Of a stretch of 64,000 nucleotides of DNA, positions 32,746 through 43,867 are shown piece after piece; position 1 is the first letter of the stretch; each line of letters begins with the position of its first letter. Origin of the DNA: Rhabditoides inermis (taxonomy: Eukaryota; Nematoda; Chromadorea; Rhabditida; Rhabditidae); NCBI GenBank assembly GCA_963966185.1, contig CAWZYM010000268.1:1-64000 (forward strand), read 5' to 3'. A program made the translations under genes and the position numbers. Under the pieces are notes generated by a model. That model ran no database searches and was not told the origin of the DNA. It worked only from the letters and a program-made list of their open reading frames with translations.

Positions 32746-34282
32746 TTATGTGTTAGTCTGCGTTTTGTGTGCGTGTGTGGATAGGACTTGAATGGACGGC
32801 TGCGCGCCCGATGCCCACTTGCGGACAGCGCCCCAATTGAAGAGAAGCACGATCGGACTGGAAGACAGAACAGTGACGACGGACACTGTTTTATTTTTTT
32901 CATAGCATTTGTTTTTTTTTCCGTAAAAAACAACAATTCTGGTTTATGATTCATATTTCAAATATACCATGATTCATCATCACAATTTACTGTATTCAAA
33001 ATAATGTATGAAAATAAATCATGCAGTATTTGTGGCATAATTGTAATTGCTCAGTTCATTTCTAGTCCACTCACCCTGCGCAAGCGTTGGAGAGTATGAG
33101 CGTATAGGTGACGCAGAGAAAGAGCGCGAGTCGAGTGTCCGGAATGAAGGCGGGCACGACGTTGAAACACGCAAGAGACACAATGTACACAAGAGAGATC
33201 GTGAAAGTCTTAATGAAGTGAAAAAAAATGTTGTACTCACTTCGACACCGAATAGTTGGCAACGATCTTCGAAATCTACTGGTTCTTTGTCGCTCATCAT
33301 TGTGTTTTTGCAAGGTGAGTCTGTTCGTTTTTTTCATTTCGTACTCATCTTACCTGCGCGAACATCCTGTTTTCAGCGCTTTTTTTCTTGTAATTAGCAC
33401 CGTGATGTGACACTGCCACTCTCTGCAATGAGTCCAATTTCTTTTGCTCCCGCACTTTTCTAGAAAATCCAGCACTTTACGGCGCGTTTGTTACCTGATT
33501 CCATTTTCGCAATTGAGTGAATGAGTAAGTGTCTATGGAGAACTGCACGAGCATCAGACAGCAATTGAATATGAAGTCAACATAGGTGCCCATCACATGT
33601 CCACAGTTCGTGGATGGAAAGGTGTACATCAGGTTGATTGAGTCGTATTCAATCGTGCAGTCGGCTGAAACAGGTAAAGTCATCCTCATCCTCTTCTCTC
33701 GCAACATCTTGTGCTTCGGAAACAAACAAAAAATACTCGGGATTGAATGCCACCCACGAATAATGGTGATACAGCAATACAGGGTCGCTTCGGCAACAAT
33801 GAACAACTCTATGCACCATGTGTGAAACGAGGTAAAAATGGTGCGATAGCTAAAACCCTGAACGTCAATTTACTGGTTTATTGACACATTGTACCGTTTC
33901 GGTGATCTGATAGCAATGAAGCGATTGACAGAGAGAACGAACGTGCTGTGGAGGGAGACTGTCTGACAGAACACCGCGAACTGTCCAGAATAGCCGTTCC
34001 ATGAGAGAAGGGGCTGCTGGGAGGGGAATTTGCTGACAAAACGAGGATAAACACTATTTGCGCACAGAAAGTTACTCACAATAGCGTGACAAACTCGATG
34101 TAGGTAGAAAATAGGAAAGAGATGCCAGTGTTGCCGAATATATAAAACAGTGAAATTATACCAAAAGGATTCACGTGCTGCTTTGTTCTAATGAGAATAA
34201 ATATCGCGAATAGGTTGACACATAGTCCACATAGTGCTGTCTGAAACTCGAACTTTGAATGAATCACTTGACTTTCACTAAA
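32746..34282 (-). CDS. srx-like 7TM chemoreceptor 2, copy B
   Basis: Minus-strand exons 34080-34282, 33888-34032, 33758-33857, 33495-33664, 33354-33422, 33249-33275, 33075-33208 and 32746-32857 keep phase, giving about 320 residues. srx features are HVNPFGIISLFYIFGN (TM1-2), LSVNRFIAIRSPKRYN (end of TM3), CTIEYDSINLMYTFPSTNCG (extracellular Cys segment), KSAENRMFAQ before TM6, and GPIVLLFNW after TM7. No in-frame ATG was found before 34282, so a first exon is missing from my model. The second intron is only 30 nt, suspiciously short, and the gene could be slightly damaged. Paralogue of 34556-38155. Confidence 0.7.
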
Positions 34283-34555
34283 CTGCAAATATCAACGTTG
34301 CATAAGCGAGATTTTTTGACTCGAATTCCATTCTGCAAGAACGAAACTAATATCAGTTTACAGGCGGAAAGCGGAACTACTTGAATGTCTCAGTCAGGAA
34401 ATATCGGCAACACAATTTGCATCGCACAATCAAAACGACGTTAGACACTTATCCGCCTACATTACTACGGTCTGATTCATTATAAAACACGCCGCAAGCA
34501 TATGCACTTTAACATACACATTAAAAAGAGTCACAATTTTATTTCACGATTCAAT

Positions 34556-37500
34556 TCAGGTAGGCATTGTAGTGGATACGATACGTGGTGGTGCGGCGAC
34601 AAGAGTGGCGTGTCGTCTCATCGAACGCCAGTTGAACACCAGCACAATAGGCCTACAAACATCATGATAACAAAATGAACGTCAGGGAAACTTTGTTGTG
34701 TATCACAACACTCACCCGGCGCTTGCTGAAGACAGAATGAGCACATACGTGACGCATATGAACAATGCGAGCCGGGTTTGCGGGATGAAGTTGGGTATCA
34801 CGTTGAAACAAGCCAGCGAGGCGATGTAGATCGCCGAAATCGCGATAGTCTGAATTGTGTTTCATGTGATTGTGCAACATCGAAACTGTAACAATCAGAC
34901 CGGAGATCAAAAAGATCACTACGATCTTTGACCACTACAAACAACCATTTGGTTCAAAGAAAAGTGCAGTTGCCGAGACGAGACTACATCTCGGATACAT
35001 CTCGACTACATTTCCGAAAGCGTTCCGAACGTCCTGCCTTTTTTTAGGTGTGAGCAGATTTCGCGTCTGACCGATGCTTGTCTCACACTCAGGACACGAC
35101 TTGGCTGCCTTATGCAGCAAAAAAAAGGAGACACTTGCTACTCTCACACTCTCACTCTCACAAATGCTTCAGTCAGAAACTTAAAGGCCAGCATCTTCAA
35201 TACCTCAGTCAGTTATCTATGCTTACCCGAGTAAATGCTCAAAACGCATGCAAAAACGTGTTTGCGGGCGGCGACGTTGGGGAACGACGCCACCAAGGCA
35301 AGGTGCCGGACTGCGCTTACAAATCCAAGCTCATTAACGGCACCAACACGCTCGATGAGGAGATGAACAAGAAACAAGCGCTGGCTAAGCTGCTTTTTGC
35401 GGCATTAAAAGTGATAATCTATAAAAAAAACTGAAGATCTCTTTAAAACAAACACGAAAAAAGTTTCGAATGAGTTCACTTTGCGCTTCAAACTTCGAAG
35501 AGGCAGCTGAGGATAATTTTGCGATTACAGAGAAACAAAAGTATTTGCAATGCGAAAATAAGAAGACAGTCATGGCTTGTTCGAACACCTTTATCTGCTT
35601 AATAGATTTTGATCAAGGTTCGAATTTTTGCGAGAGTTTTCTATATGGACTAACGAATAACTGAGACCGGAATACCTGGACGGAGGACTCAAGGAAAATT
35701 GCACTCTAGCTACTATGAGCAAATTGCATTGCTTAATGATCAACTAAGTAAATTGGTGTATTGTTCAAAGAATTATGTTTTACAGTTATATGTTAGTCAG
35801 TACGTGATATAGTCATATATTGAAGTTGTACCTACTGAGAAAACTTCATCTGTGATAATTTCATATATTATGTCATTGATCAAACCATGTGTCATTTAAA
35901 GGTAGTGTTCCCTCTGAATCTGGGTGTATGTGTAGATACAACATGTCATTGTTTACGACTCAATGAGTATATTATGATGATGCAAATATATATTCTGAAA
36001 CAATTTAGTTTTAAAAAATCATTTGAATATTAGAGTGAGAAATTGTAGAAACTAATAACTTTTAATCAGCTCGGGGGTGTGTGCACAACTTGCACGAAGT
36101 TACACAATTTGACCACACTATCGGCTGTTTCATTCAAGACAATTTATTTGCATGTGTTTATATTGTTTCTTATGTTATTCTTATTTTAGATAACATTTCT
36201 ATTATATGTTTCTTTTACTAAACTGGCGAAAACAGCTGATGGGAAATTATATGCTAAACGCAGTAAGTTATGTTGAATGATGTTAAAAATCATAACTCAT
36301 AACGTTGCGCAAATATGCGTATCATGTTGGATTAAAATAAATGTTTGATAATTTTTAATTTCCTTATTTTTTATCACAAACAACCATAAACGACATAAAA
36401 ATACCCCTAAGAGACATTGATAATACATTCGTGATACTTTTTAATATTGGATTCAGAGGGTACACTACCTTTAACATGTTTATGTCGCAAAAGCAATCTA
36501 AAAAAACTAAAACTCAAAAGGCGTTTGATCAAACATGAAAAACATATTTGTTGTTTTGATCATAATTTATCACAAATACGAAACCTGCAATATTCACAGC
36601 AGTAATAGAACCCACGCCGCCTGCTCACTAGTCAAGTTCTTTTGACGAGTAACTGTTTTCGGCCACTCTGGTTGTGGATTGTGGTTTTTAGAAACACTTA
36701 TTCACGCAAAACGCTAAAAAAATTTACGACGGGTTTCTGGCCGTACTCAGAACATCGTTGTTAGGCAGTTTTGCCGACGCTGTTTCGCATAGTTGATTAT
36801 CAAAAGGCTTTCAGTGACACAGCTGTGAAAATATTTCTGAGTTTGACTCGGTATCACTACAAATAATGAGGAAAGTAAAGCATATAAAATTTTGCACGCT
36901 GTGACGCATTGTTTCTTTGTGTTTGTCACCATCCTGTAGGTCTTTTGTATATCCAACTAAATAAACAAACCTGAGCGAACATTCTGTTCTCCTTTTTCTG
37001 TCGTAATCGTCTCGTCTCGCTTCGATTGTCGGTCATAGACTAAACAAAACTACATGAAGGTCCAAGCAACTTATGAGTACTGAGTACTATTTGGTAACTA
37101 AAGAAAGGCAATGCTACTAAACTACATATGACAAAAAAAACGTGAATCCGGTTTTACCTCTGCAAACGTTTACCAACCTATTACCTTGCTTTCAAGCGTT
37201 CGGAAAGAAGATTGCTTTTGCGTAAAGTTGTTTTACCACTACACCAACCGTCGCTTAAAAGAGTACAGAGAAATAGGAAACTGGCCTACCTTGTTCCACT
37301 GTCTCAGATTGTATAGGCTGTACATGTCTACGCCAAACTGGACAGTCATGAGACAGGAGTTGAACACAAAGTCCACATAGAAACCCATGAACGTTCCACA
37401 CGTCGTATTGGGAAAACTATAGATCATAGCATAGGGATCGTAGTACAGTTTACAAGATGCTAAAAACACATGTCATGATTAAATGGGCAAGTTCAACCAA

Positions 37501-38155
37501 AACCAAAGTTAAGCTTACGTAGTATTGTGATAGAACTGTACAATAGAGATCCTACTAAAATGGCACATTCGAGCAACCAAGTTTTTCGAGCAGCAAAAAT
37601 GACGCAGTACCTGAACGTTCGTAATCAGTCATGAAAAACAAGAACCTAACCTTTTTATGTGCTTTATGGCTACGAATCTGTTGATAGTGAGAGCGAATGC
37701 AGAGTGCAATGCGATTGACTGCGTGAATATACCGAACTGAGCAGAAATTCGCGAAAGTTGCATCCACAAATGAGTTGTGGGTAGCTGACTGAAATCAAAT
37801 CATGTTTCAATAAATAGAAATCCGACCCACATTATAGTGGCAATAAAGGTGTATGATGAGAAGAGAACGCACATTCCTGAAGATATGTTTGTTTTGTATG
37901 CAGTTCCACACACTCGAACCACAATCACAATCACATACCAGTGTTTCCGAGCACGTAGAATAGTGTGATTATACCAAACGCGTTTTTGATAAGATCCGAT
38001 CTGATGATAACACACAATGCGAAGATATTCGCACAAGTTCCAATAAGTGCACTCTGACGTGTGTAGGATTAACGATGTGTGAGTCCTGAGACGTTGCTTA
38101 CCGCGAACATCACCGCTCCAAAATAAAGATTGTCTGCTCGTAAAGCGTAGGCCAT
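34556..38155 (-). CDS. srx-like 7TM chemoreceptor 3
   Basis: Ten minus-strand exons keep phase: 38102-38155, 37939-38053, 37831-37876, 37651-37788, 37519-37610, 37290-37459, 36971-37039, 34893-34934, 34716-34849 and 34556-34652, giving 318 residues. The srx signature runs throughout: KNAFGIITLFYVLGN, TINRFVAIKHIK, CKLYYDPYAMIYSFPNTTCG, LRQKKENRMFAQ, SLACFNVIPNFIPQTRLAL and GPIVLVFNWRSMRR. Intron 7 is about 2.0 kb and holds the TTAA-type MITE at 35896-36474. All other introns are below about 250 bp. Exon 9 has the same length (134 nt) as its counterpart in receptor 2, supporting the model. Confidence 0.8.
35896..36474. mobile_element. TTAA-flanked MITE, second family
   Basis: Ends are TTAAAGGTAGTGTTCCCTC and the near-complement GAGGGTACACTACCTTTAA, with TTAA at both edges. 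579 bp, AT-rich, non-coding. A half copy with the same left end lies at 41306-41453. Inserted in intron 7 of receptor 3. Confidence 0.8.
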
Positions 38156-39210
38156 GTTACGGAAGGGTGCTTCACTCAAAATCAAGAAACGTGCAGTCGA
38201 GAGACTAAACAACTATGAGTAACGCAAGTGGCAAGTAGGTTAATCGCCTCTCATTCTGTTCCGGCTCTATACTAGACAAATTAATACAACACGCGTGTGT
38301 GAATGTGGACCAATCAAGTTTATTTTTACAGGAAAGCTTTGATAGCTGTCACGTGAACAAAAGGGAGATACCGTACATAGCTTTATGAAATTATGCTTCA
38401 TGAAATGTAGCGACATAAACATTACTTATAATGCAAAGTTGAAGTTGTGAAGTGTAGTCGAACTTTGGTTTTCAAATTAAAATTTGAAACCGATTTTCTA
38501 CAATTACACTACAGTAAACTACTATTCGGAAACTGTAATTTATTTTAACTACAACTATTTGCATTCAAGACGTTACGATGAAGGATGAAAAAGATTCGAG
38601 AAACCTACAATTGATGTGTATGTGTTTGTTTGTGACAGCAACGTGAATGCAACCAATTTGTGAGCAATACATGGAATGCAACGCATTCGATTCAACTTCA
38701 CAATTAGAAATCGGGTTACTCAAATTCGAACCAGTTCTCAGCTTCATTGTAAAGATGAAAATACAAAACATTTTTTTTATCTCAAAATTAGTATAACAAA
38801 CAATAAATTCGTAAACTATGTTTCTAATCTGATCTGCAATGTCACATTAAAAGGCAACATATATGTTGTTGTTCTTTAGGAAATTGCATAAAATTGAAAC
38901 AACATTTCATTTAAAAAAACTGAAAAATTGGTGCTGCTCATAAACTCATTAACACCTTCATATTTGAAAACTCACTATTCACGCAACCAAAACGAACTGT
39001 GCATAAACAAGAGAAAAACGGCATATTGTCTGCTAATTTGTGTTTTTTTTGCATCAGTTTTTCAGTTGAATGGTCATCAGAAAAAAAGAGAAAACACGAG
39101 AGTGAAGTAGTTTACAGTCACGCTCACTGCTTGACTGCTCGACTGCTCACTCCTTCCACATAAAGCAAGCGCGAGAGAGCACAGTAGTCGCCATGACTCA
39201 CGCACGACTA
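38156..39210. other. Intergenic
   Basis: AT-rich, with no gene recognised. It probably contains the receptor 3 promoter near 38160-38300. Confidence 0.35.
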
Positions 39211-39322
39211 GCAAAGCCGATCTGAATTCTCACCTCGACTACGCTTTCACCTACGCTTTTCTCTCGTGTCATGTCGACAGACGGCCATTTGGTTCATTGT
39301 GTGAAATTGTTCACAAACTCAC

Positions 39323-39526
39323 AGGTGCGTTCAGAGAGTTGGTGATTGCGTAGAAAATGTTGACAAGTGCGAAAATGACTATGAGGTATCTGTACTGCTT
39401 CATAGTCACTTTTGCGTTTGATTTGTAGACGACGAGCTGTAGAAACGCGTTAAAGATGATAGAGAAGGTAGAGGTGAAGTAGGCAGTTCCCACTTGTAGC
39501 TGCAGAGACCACAGCGAAGAGTTCAT
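39323..39526 (-). pseudogene. Orphan copy of str-like receptor exon 1
   Basis: 204 bp encoding MNSSLWSLQLQVGTAYFTST and onward, intact, ending NSLNAP with a GTGAGT donor. No downstream exons exist on this strand, because the arm ends just inside exon 2. It is the mirror of 42437-42640, whose donor is GCGAGT. Confidence 0.85.
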
Positions 39527-39570
39527 GGCTACAAAAAACATGTGCTTATGAAACAAAGTATTAGACCCCG

Positions 39571-40226
39571 GGCAGACTTTTTCGCGAAAAAAATCGCGCG
39601 AAAACTGCAATACTTTAGCATGCATTATTGATTTGCAATTCGCAGTGCAAATCGCAAAAATGTTTTCGGCAAAAATTTGCGAAAATAGGTGACATACTTT
39701 TTCGCGCTAAAATTTCAGCGAATCGCTGAAATTTTCGCGGACACCGTTTTCGCTGCGAAACGAGAGATACCACAGATTCGCTACTTTTTCGCGAATCCAG
39801 GTACGAATTTTCCCTTTTCTGTATATTTTTCATTCTTTATAATTGAAAAGACACTTCATAAACATCGTGGAAGCTGTATTGACCACAAATGTTTGCAGTT
39901 ATTACATACTAGTCGTTGCGCACTCGTGCCACCCGATTCGCGCGAAAAGTTTGGCGAATTTGAAAAAAAGGCGTGCGCAAGTGACAAAACAATGTTCCTA
40001 TTTGAATGTTTGGTGTTAAACATGTCACAGAACCTCTAAGAAATAGGTTTTTAATTATACCAAACAAAACAAGTCTGTGTAATTCTCGGTGGAAGCGATT
40101 ATCTTCGAATTCGCCAAATTTAAGCGAAAAGATCACGAACTCGCGCGATTATGGGTAGTTTCGCGAATCTCTCAAGCTAAAAGTTTTCGCGATTATTTTC
40201 GCATTTCGCTCGCGAAAAAGTCTGCC
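39571..40226. mobile_element. MITE rich in TTCGCG
   Basis: Inverted ends GGCAGACTTTTTCGCG and CGCGAAAAAGTCTGCC. The interior is full of TTCGCGAA-type palindromes. Present only in the left arm of palindrome 1, so it inserted after the arms formed or was lost from the right arm. No transposase. Confidence 0.8.
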
Positions 40227-41138
40227 GTAGGCCTAACTTGGCCTTGTCTGTTGAAACTGTCTACAAAAAAATCCAAATTTTCCTTGAGCTCCTGGGAGTA
40301 GAGAGTAGCCGTGACGAGTGTATATTTTCAAATAAGAGATGAACTTTTTCAAAAATAGAAACTCAAACGTGGATATGTGTGAGAGGACGTGACAAAACTG
40401 AACGTAACTTTCGAGAAGGCCGTACGTGTGAAACACAAACATAAAACGCAGAAAAACGGGGAAAACGCGTCGGATTGTTTCGTAATTCACGCCCATAAGT
40501 AAAAATGTGTCGCCTCCAAAGTCACAACAAATGCACTATTTCAAAAGCACATGATTGCTATACCACGTGATTGTTCTTAATCATTTTTTTCTCTTTGCAT
40601 AAGTATACTCGCGCCCTACTTTCTCCAAGTCTTTCAGTATAAACAACTTACAACTTTTCTAGCAAAAAAACAATTTGGCAAATTTCGCTAATAATAATTG
40701 CAGATATTGCATGTTTGTCCACGCGCAGCGCCCTCTTGCTTGTGGTCGTTTAGGGTACGCATGTCACCAAGAGTCGCCGATTTCGTGTTGTAGAGCTGAT
40801 GAGCTAGTTTCCACCGAACGTGTTAGTCTTGTTCTTGTTTGTATAACTACGTACCTACGTGCATAGGTCAGAAGTCTCTCTTGAGCAACATTGTATTTCT
40901 TTTCTGAGAGTTGTTATGTGTAATCGCGGGAGGCCTCCGTGTCCTTCTTTGTGTCCTCTGTGTTCTCGTCCTTCTTTCCGTTCGCATCCGGCGGCAGTGA
41001 GAGTCAAACTAGGAGGGATGCGCGAAAAACGCGAAGAGTTCAAAAATTTGAAGAGACAATGAGTGATCGCGAAGAACATTCAAAAATAATTATAAGAATA
41101 TATAATAAATATTTCACGTCTGTAGTAACTAATAGTGG

Positions 41139-41453
41139 TTAAAGGAACAGAGGCGTATATCAGAACCGTGGGGTAATGAAATTTTCAAATTCGCACGAAA
41201 TAACCACGCACAGAAGTGCATGTATGTTTCAATCTGCAAGTATGTTTCAATCTGCATCTTTATCAAAAATTTATGCATAGCAATCAAGCACTCGGGGAAT
41301 CAGCATTAAAGGTAGTGTACCCTCTGAATCAAATATAAAAAGTATCACGAATGTATCATCAATGTCTTTTAGAGGTATTTTTTATGTCGTTTATGGTTGT
41401 TTGTGATAAAAATAATGAAATTAAAAATTATCAAACTTTTTTTAATCCAACAT
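41139..41453. mobile_element. Two MITE fragments in the palindrome spacer
   Basis: 41139 starts TTAAAGGAACAGAGGCG, the left end of the 25487 family. 41306 starts TTAAAGGTAGTGTACCCTC, the left end of the 35896 family. Both lack recognisable right ends. Together they fill the spacer between the palindrome arms. Confidence 0.65.
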
Positions 41454-42752
41454 AATATTTATTATATATTCTTATACTTATTTTTGAATGTTCTTCGCGA
41501 TCACTCATTGTCTCTTCAAATTTTCAAACTCTTCGCGTTTTTCGCGCATCCCTCCTAGTTTGACTCTCACTGCCGCCGGATACGAACGGAAAGAAGGACG
41601 AGAACACAGAGGACACAAAGAAGGATTTTACACATAACAACTCTCAGAAAAAAAATACAATGTTGCTTAAGCGAGACTTCTGACTTATGCACGTAGGTAC
41701 GTAGTTATACAAACAAGAGCAAGACTAACACGTTCGGTGGAAACTAGCTCAATCAGCTCTACAACACGAAATCGATGACTCTTGGTGACATGCGTACCCT
41801 AAACGACCACAAGCAAGAGGGCGCTGCGCGTGGACAAACATGCAATATCTGCAATCTTTATTAGCGAAATTTGCTAAATTGGTGTTTTGCTAGAATAGTT
41901 TACAAAGTTGTAAGTTGTTTATACTGAAAGACTTGGAGAAAGTAGGGCGCGAGTATACTTAGGCAAGGAAAAAAATTGATTAAGAACAATCACGTGGTAT
42001 AGCAATCATGTGCTTTTGAAATAGTGAATTTGTTGTGACTTTGGAGGCGACACATTTTTACTTATGGGCGTGAATTACGAAACAATCCGACGCGTTTTCC
42101 CCGTTTTTCTGCGTTTCGTGTTTATGTTTCACACGTACGGCCTTTTTGAAAGTTACGTTTAGTTTTGTCACGTCCTCTTACATATCCACGTTTGAGTTTC
42201 TATTTTCAAAAAAAGTTCATCTCTCATTTGAAAATATACACTCGTTACGGCTACTCTCTACTCCCTGGAGCTCAAGGAAAATTTGGACTTTTTTGTAGAC
42301 AGTTTCAACAGACAAAGCCGAGTTAGACTTTGTTTCATAAATATCCACATATTTTTCATGCTTGCCTTTTATCTTGATTACTTCTCCTTTGCCGTGGAAA
42401 TAAACACTTCAATAAAAGTACATATTTTTTGTAGCCATGAACTCTTCACTGTGGTCTCTGCAACTACAAGTGGGAACTGCCTACTTCACCTCTACCTTCT
42501 CTATCATCTTTAACGCGTTTCTACTGCTCGTCGTCCACAAATCAAACGCAAAAGTGACTATGAAGCAGTACAGATACCTCATAGTCATTTTCGCACTTGT
42601 CAACATTTTCTACGCAATCACCAACTCTCTGAACGCACCTGCGAGTTTGTGAACAATTTCACACGATGAACCAAATGGACGTCCGTCGACATGACACGAG
42701 AGAAAAGCGTAGGTGGAAGCGTAGTCGAGGTGAGAATTCAGATCGGCTTTGC
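41454..42752. repeat. Palindrome 1, right arm
   Basis: Contains the 5' flank, exon 1, intron 1 and the first 11 nt of exon 2 of the functional str-like receptor. Confidence 0.95.
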
Positions 42753-43808
42753 TGCGGTTGATTCGTACCTGGTCGTTAGTGTGTCGGGCATTCCGGGCTT
42801 TCCGAAGCTACCTTTTCTACTAGCATTTGCTTCCTCGTTCATTCTCTGCCTCGTTTCACTAATGTTTCAGTTTGTCTACAGATGTATCGTCATCTGCAAG
42901 TGAGTCTCGGTACTCGAATAGTGATAATAAACTCTCTTTTTTCAGACCCGAGTTTCTCTCTGTTCTTTTGCGCTACACATTCGTTTATCTCACAGTCGCC
43001 GCATATTTTGTGTTAGCTTTCACCTACTCGCTCTTTCTGAGAAGACCTAATTCGGAAGCGATGAAGCAGGTAAGTTTCTTTTTCTTTTTTCCAATATGAT
43101 AAGACTCCGTCTCCGTAGATTGCTCCACGAGTGTTTGAAAAGTACGGTATTCGTATAAAAAATGGTTGGGTGATTGGATTCACGTACAAAATGCGAGATG
43201 CAAACAGAGACAAGTTGTTTTTACGTGATGGAGTTTTGGGATACGCGGGAGCAGTAACGCACATGGTAATTGCATCATATTCACTGTTTGTTTTGAGCGT
43301 TTATTTCAGGGCTCGCTGATGGTTGTTATTTTGTTTACCACATATGAAATCGTACAAAAACTGAGCCGCAACAATCTGTCTGCTGTGTTTCTGAAGCTCC
43401 AGGTTCAACTTTTCCGAGCGCTGCTATTACAGGCAAGTTTTGCGATTTATGACGTGCGATGAAACTTTGCAGGCACTCATTCCATTGACGTTCAATTTCA
43501 TACCGGTATTCATAATGGTCACTCTGCCATTGTTTTCTATCGATTGTCCCATGGCTAAGGTACGGTGAGAAGTACATAAGTAACTCCGTTAAAAAAACGT
43601 AACAGTAAGTCTCTGAGTGAAGTTAACGGCAAACATATTATCAATGACGACGATAGGACGTTCGTTTCAGTCAATCATGTTCTTGGTCTCGATTTACCCG
43701 ATCTTCGATCCTCTGATTGTTATTTATTTTATACGCGACTTGAGGGAAACAGTGAAGACGTTGTTGAATGAATTTATCACAGTAATAATCTGCGTCACAC
43801 ATCAATAA
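42437..43808 (+). CDS. str-like 7TM chemoreceptor 4
   Basis: Seven plus-strand exons (42437-42640, 42742-42899, 42946-43069, 43119-43265, 43310-43432, 43473-43559, 43671-43808) give 326 residues, typical for str/srh/srj-class nematode receptors. Visible hallmarks are NAFLLLVVHKSNAKVTMKQY then YRYLIVIFA (TM1-2), LMFQFVYRCIVICKPEFL (TM3 end), LKLQVQLFRALLLQALIP before TM6, and YPIFDPLIVIYFIRDLRE at TM7. Introns 1 and 5 use GC donors (GCGAGT and GCAAGT). The 5' part lies in palindrome 1, whose other arm keeps a GT donor at the same site. Expected role: sensory GPCR. Confidence 0.85.
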
Positions 43809-43867
43809 TCAACGTTCAAAACGAAAGAAAAAGAGGATATCGCATAAAGCACGTGTCATCGTAGATA

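Larger units (their letters stand above)
29771..33578. repeat. Segmental duplication, copy B
   Basis: Second copy of 23550-27738. It starts inside receptor 1 exon 6 and continues through a full-length receptor 2. It lacks the TTAA element of copy A. Confidence 0.95.
39211..41113. repeat. Palindrome 1, left arm
   Basis: Reverse complement of 41454-42752, apart from a MITE of about 650 bp present only in this arm (39571-40226) and scattered substitutions. It includes an inverted copy of str-like receptor exon 1 and its upstream flank. Confidence 0.95.
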
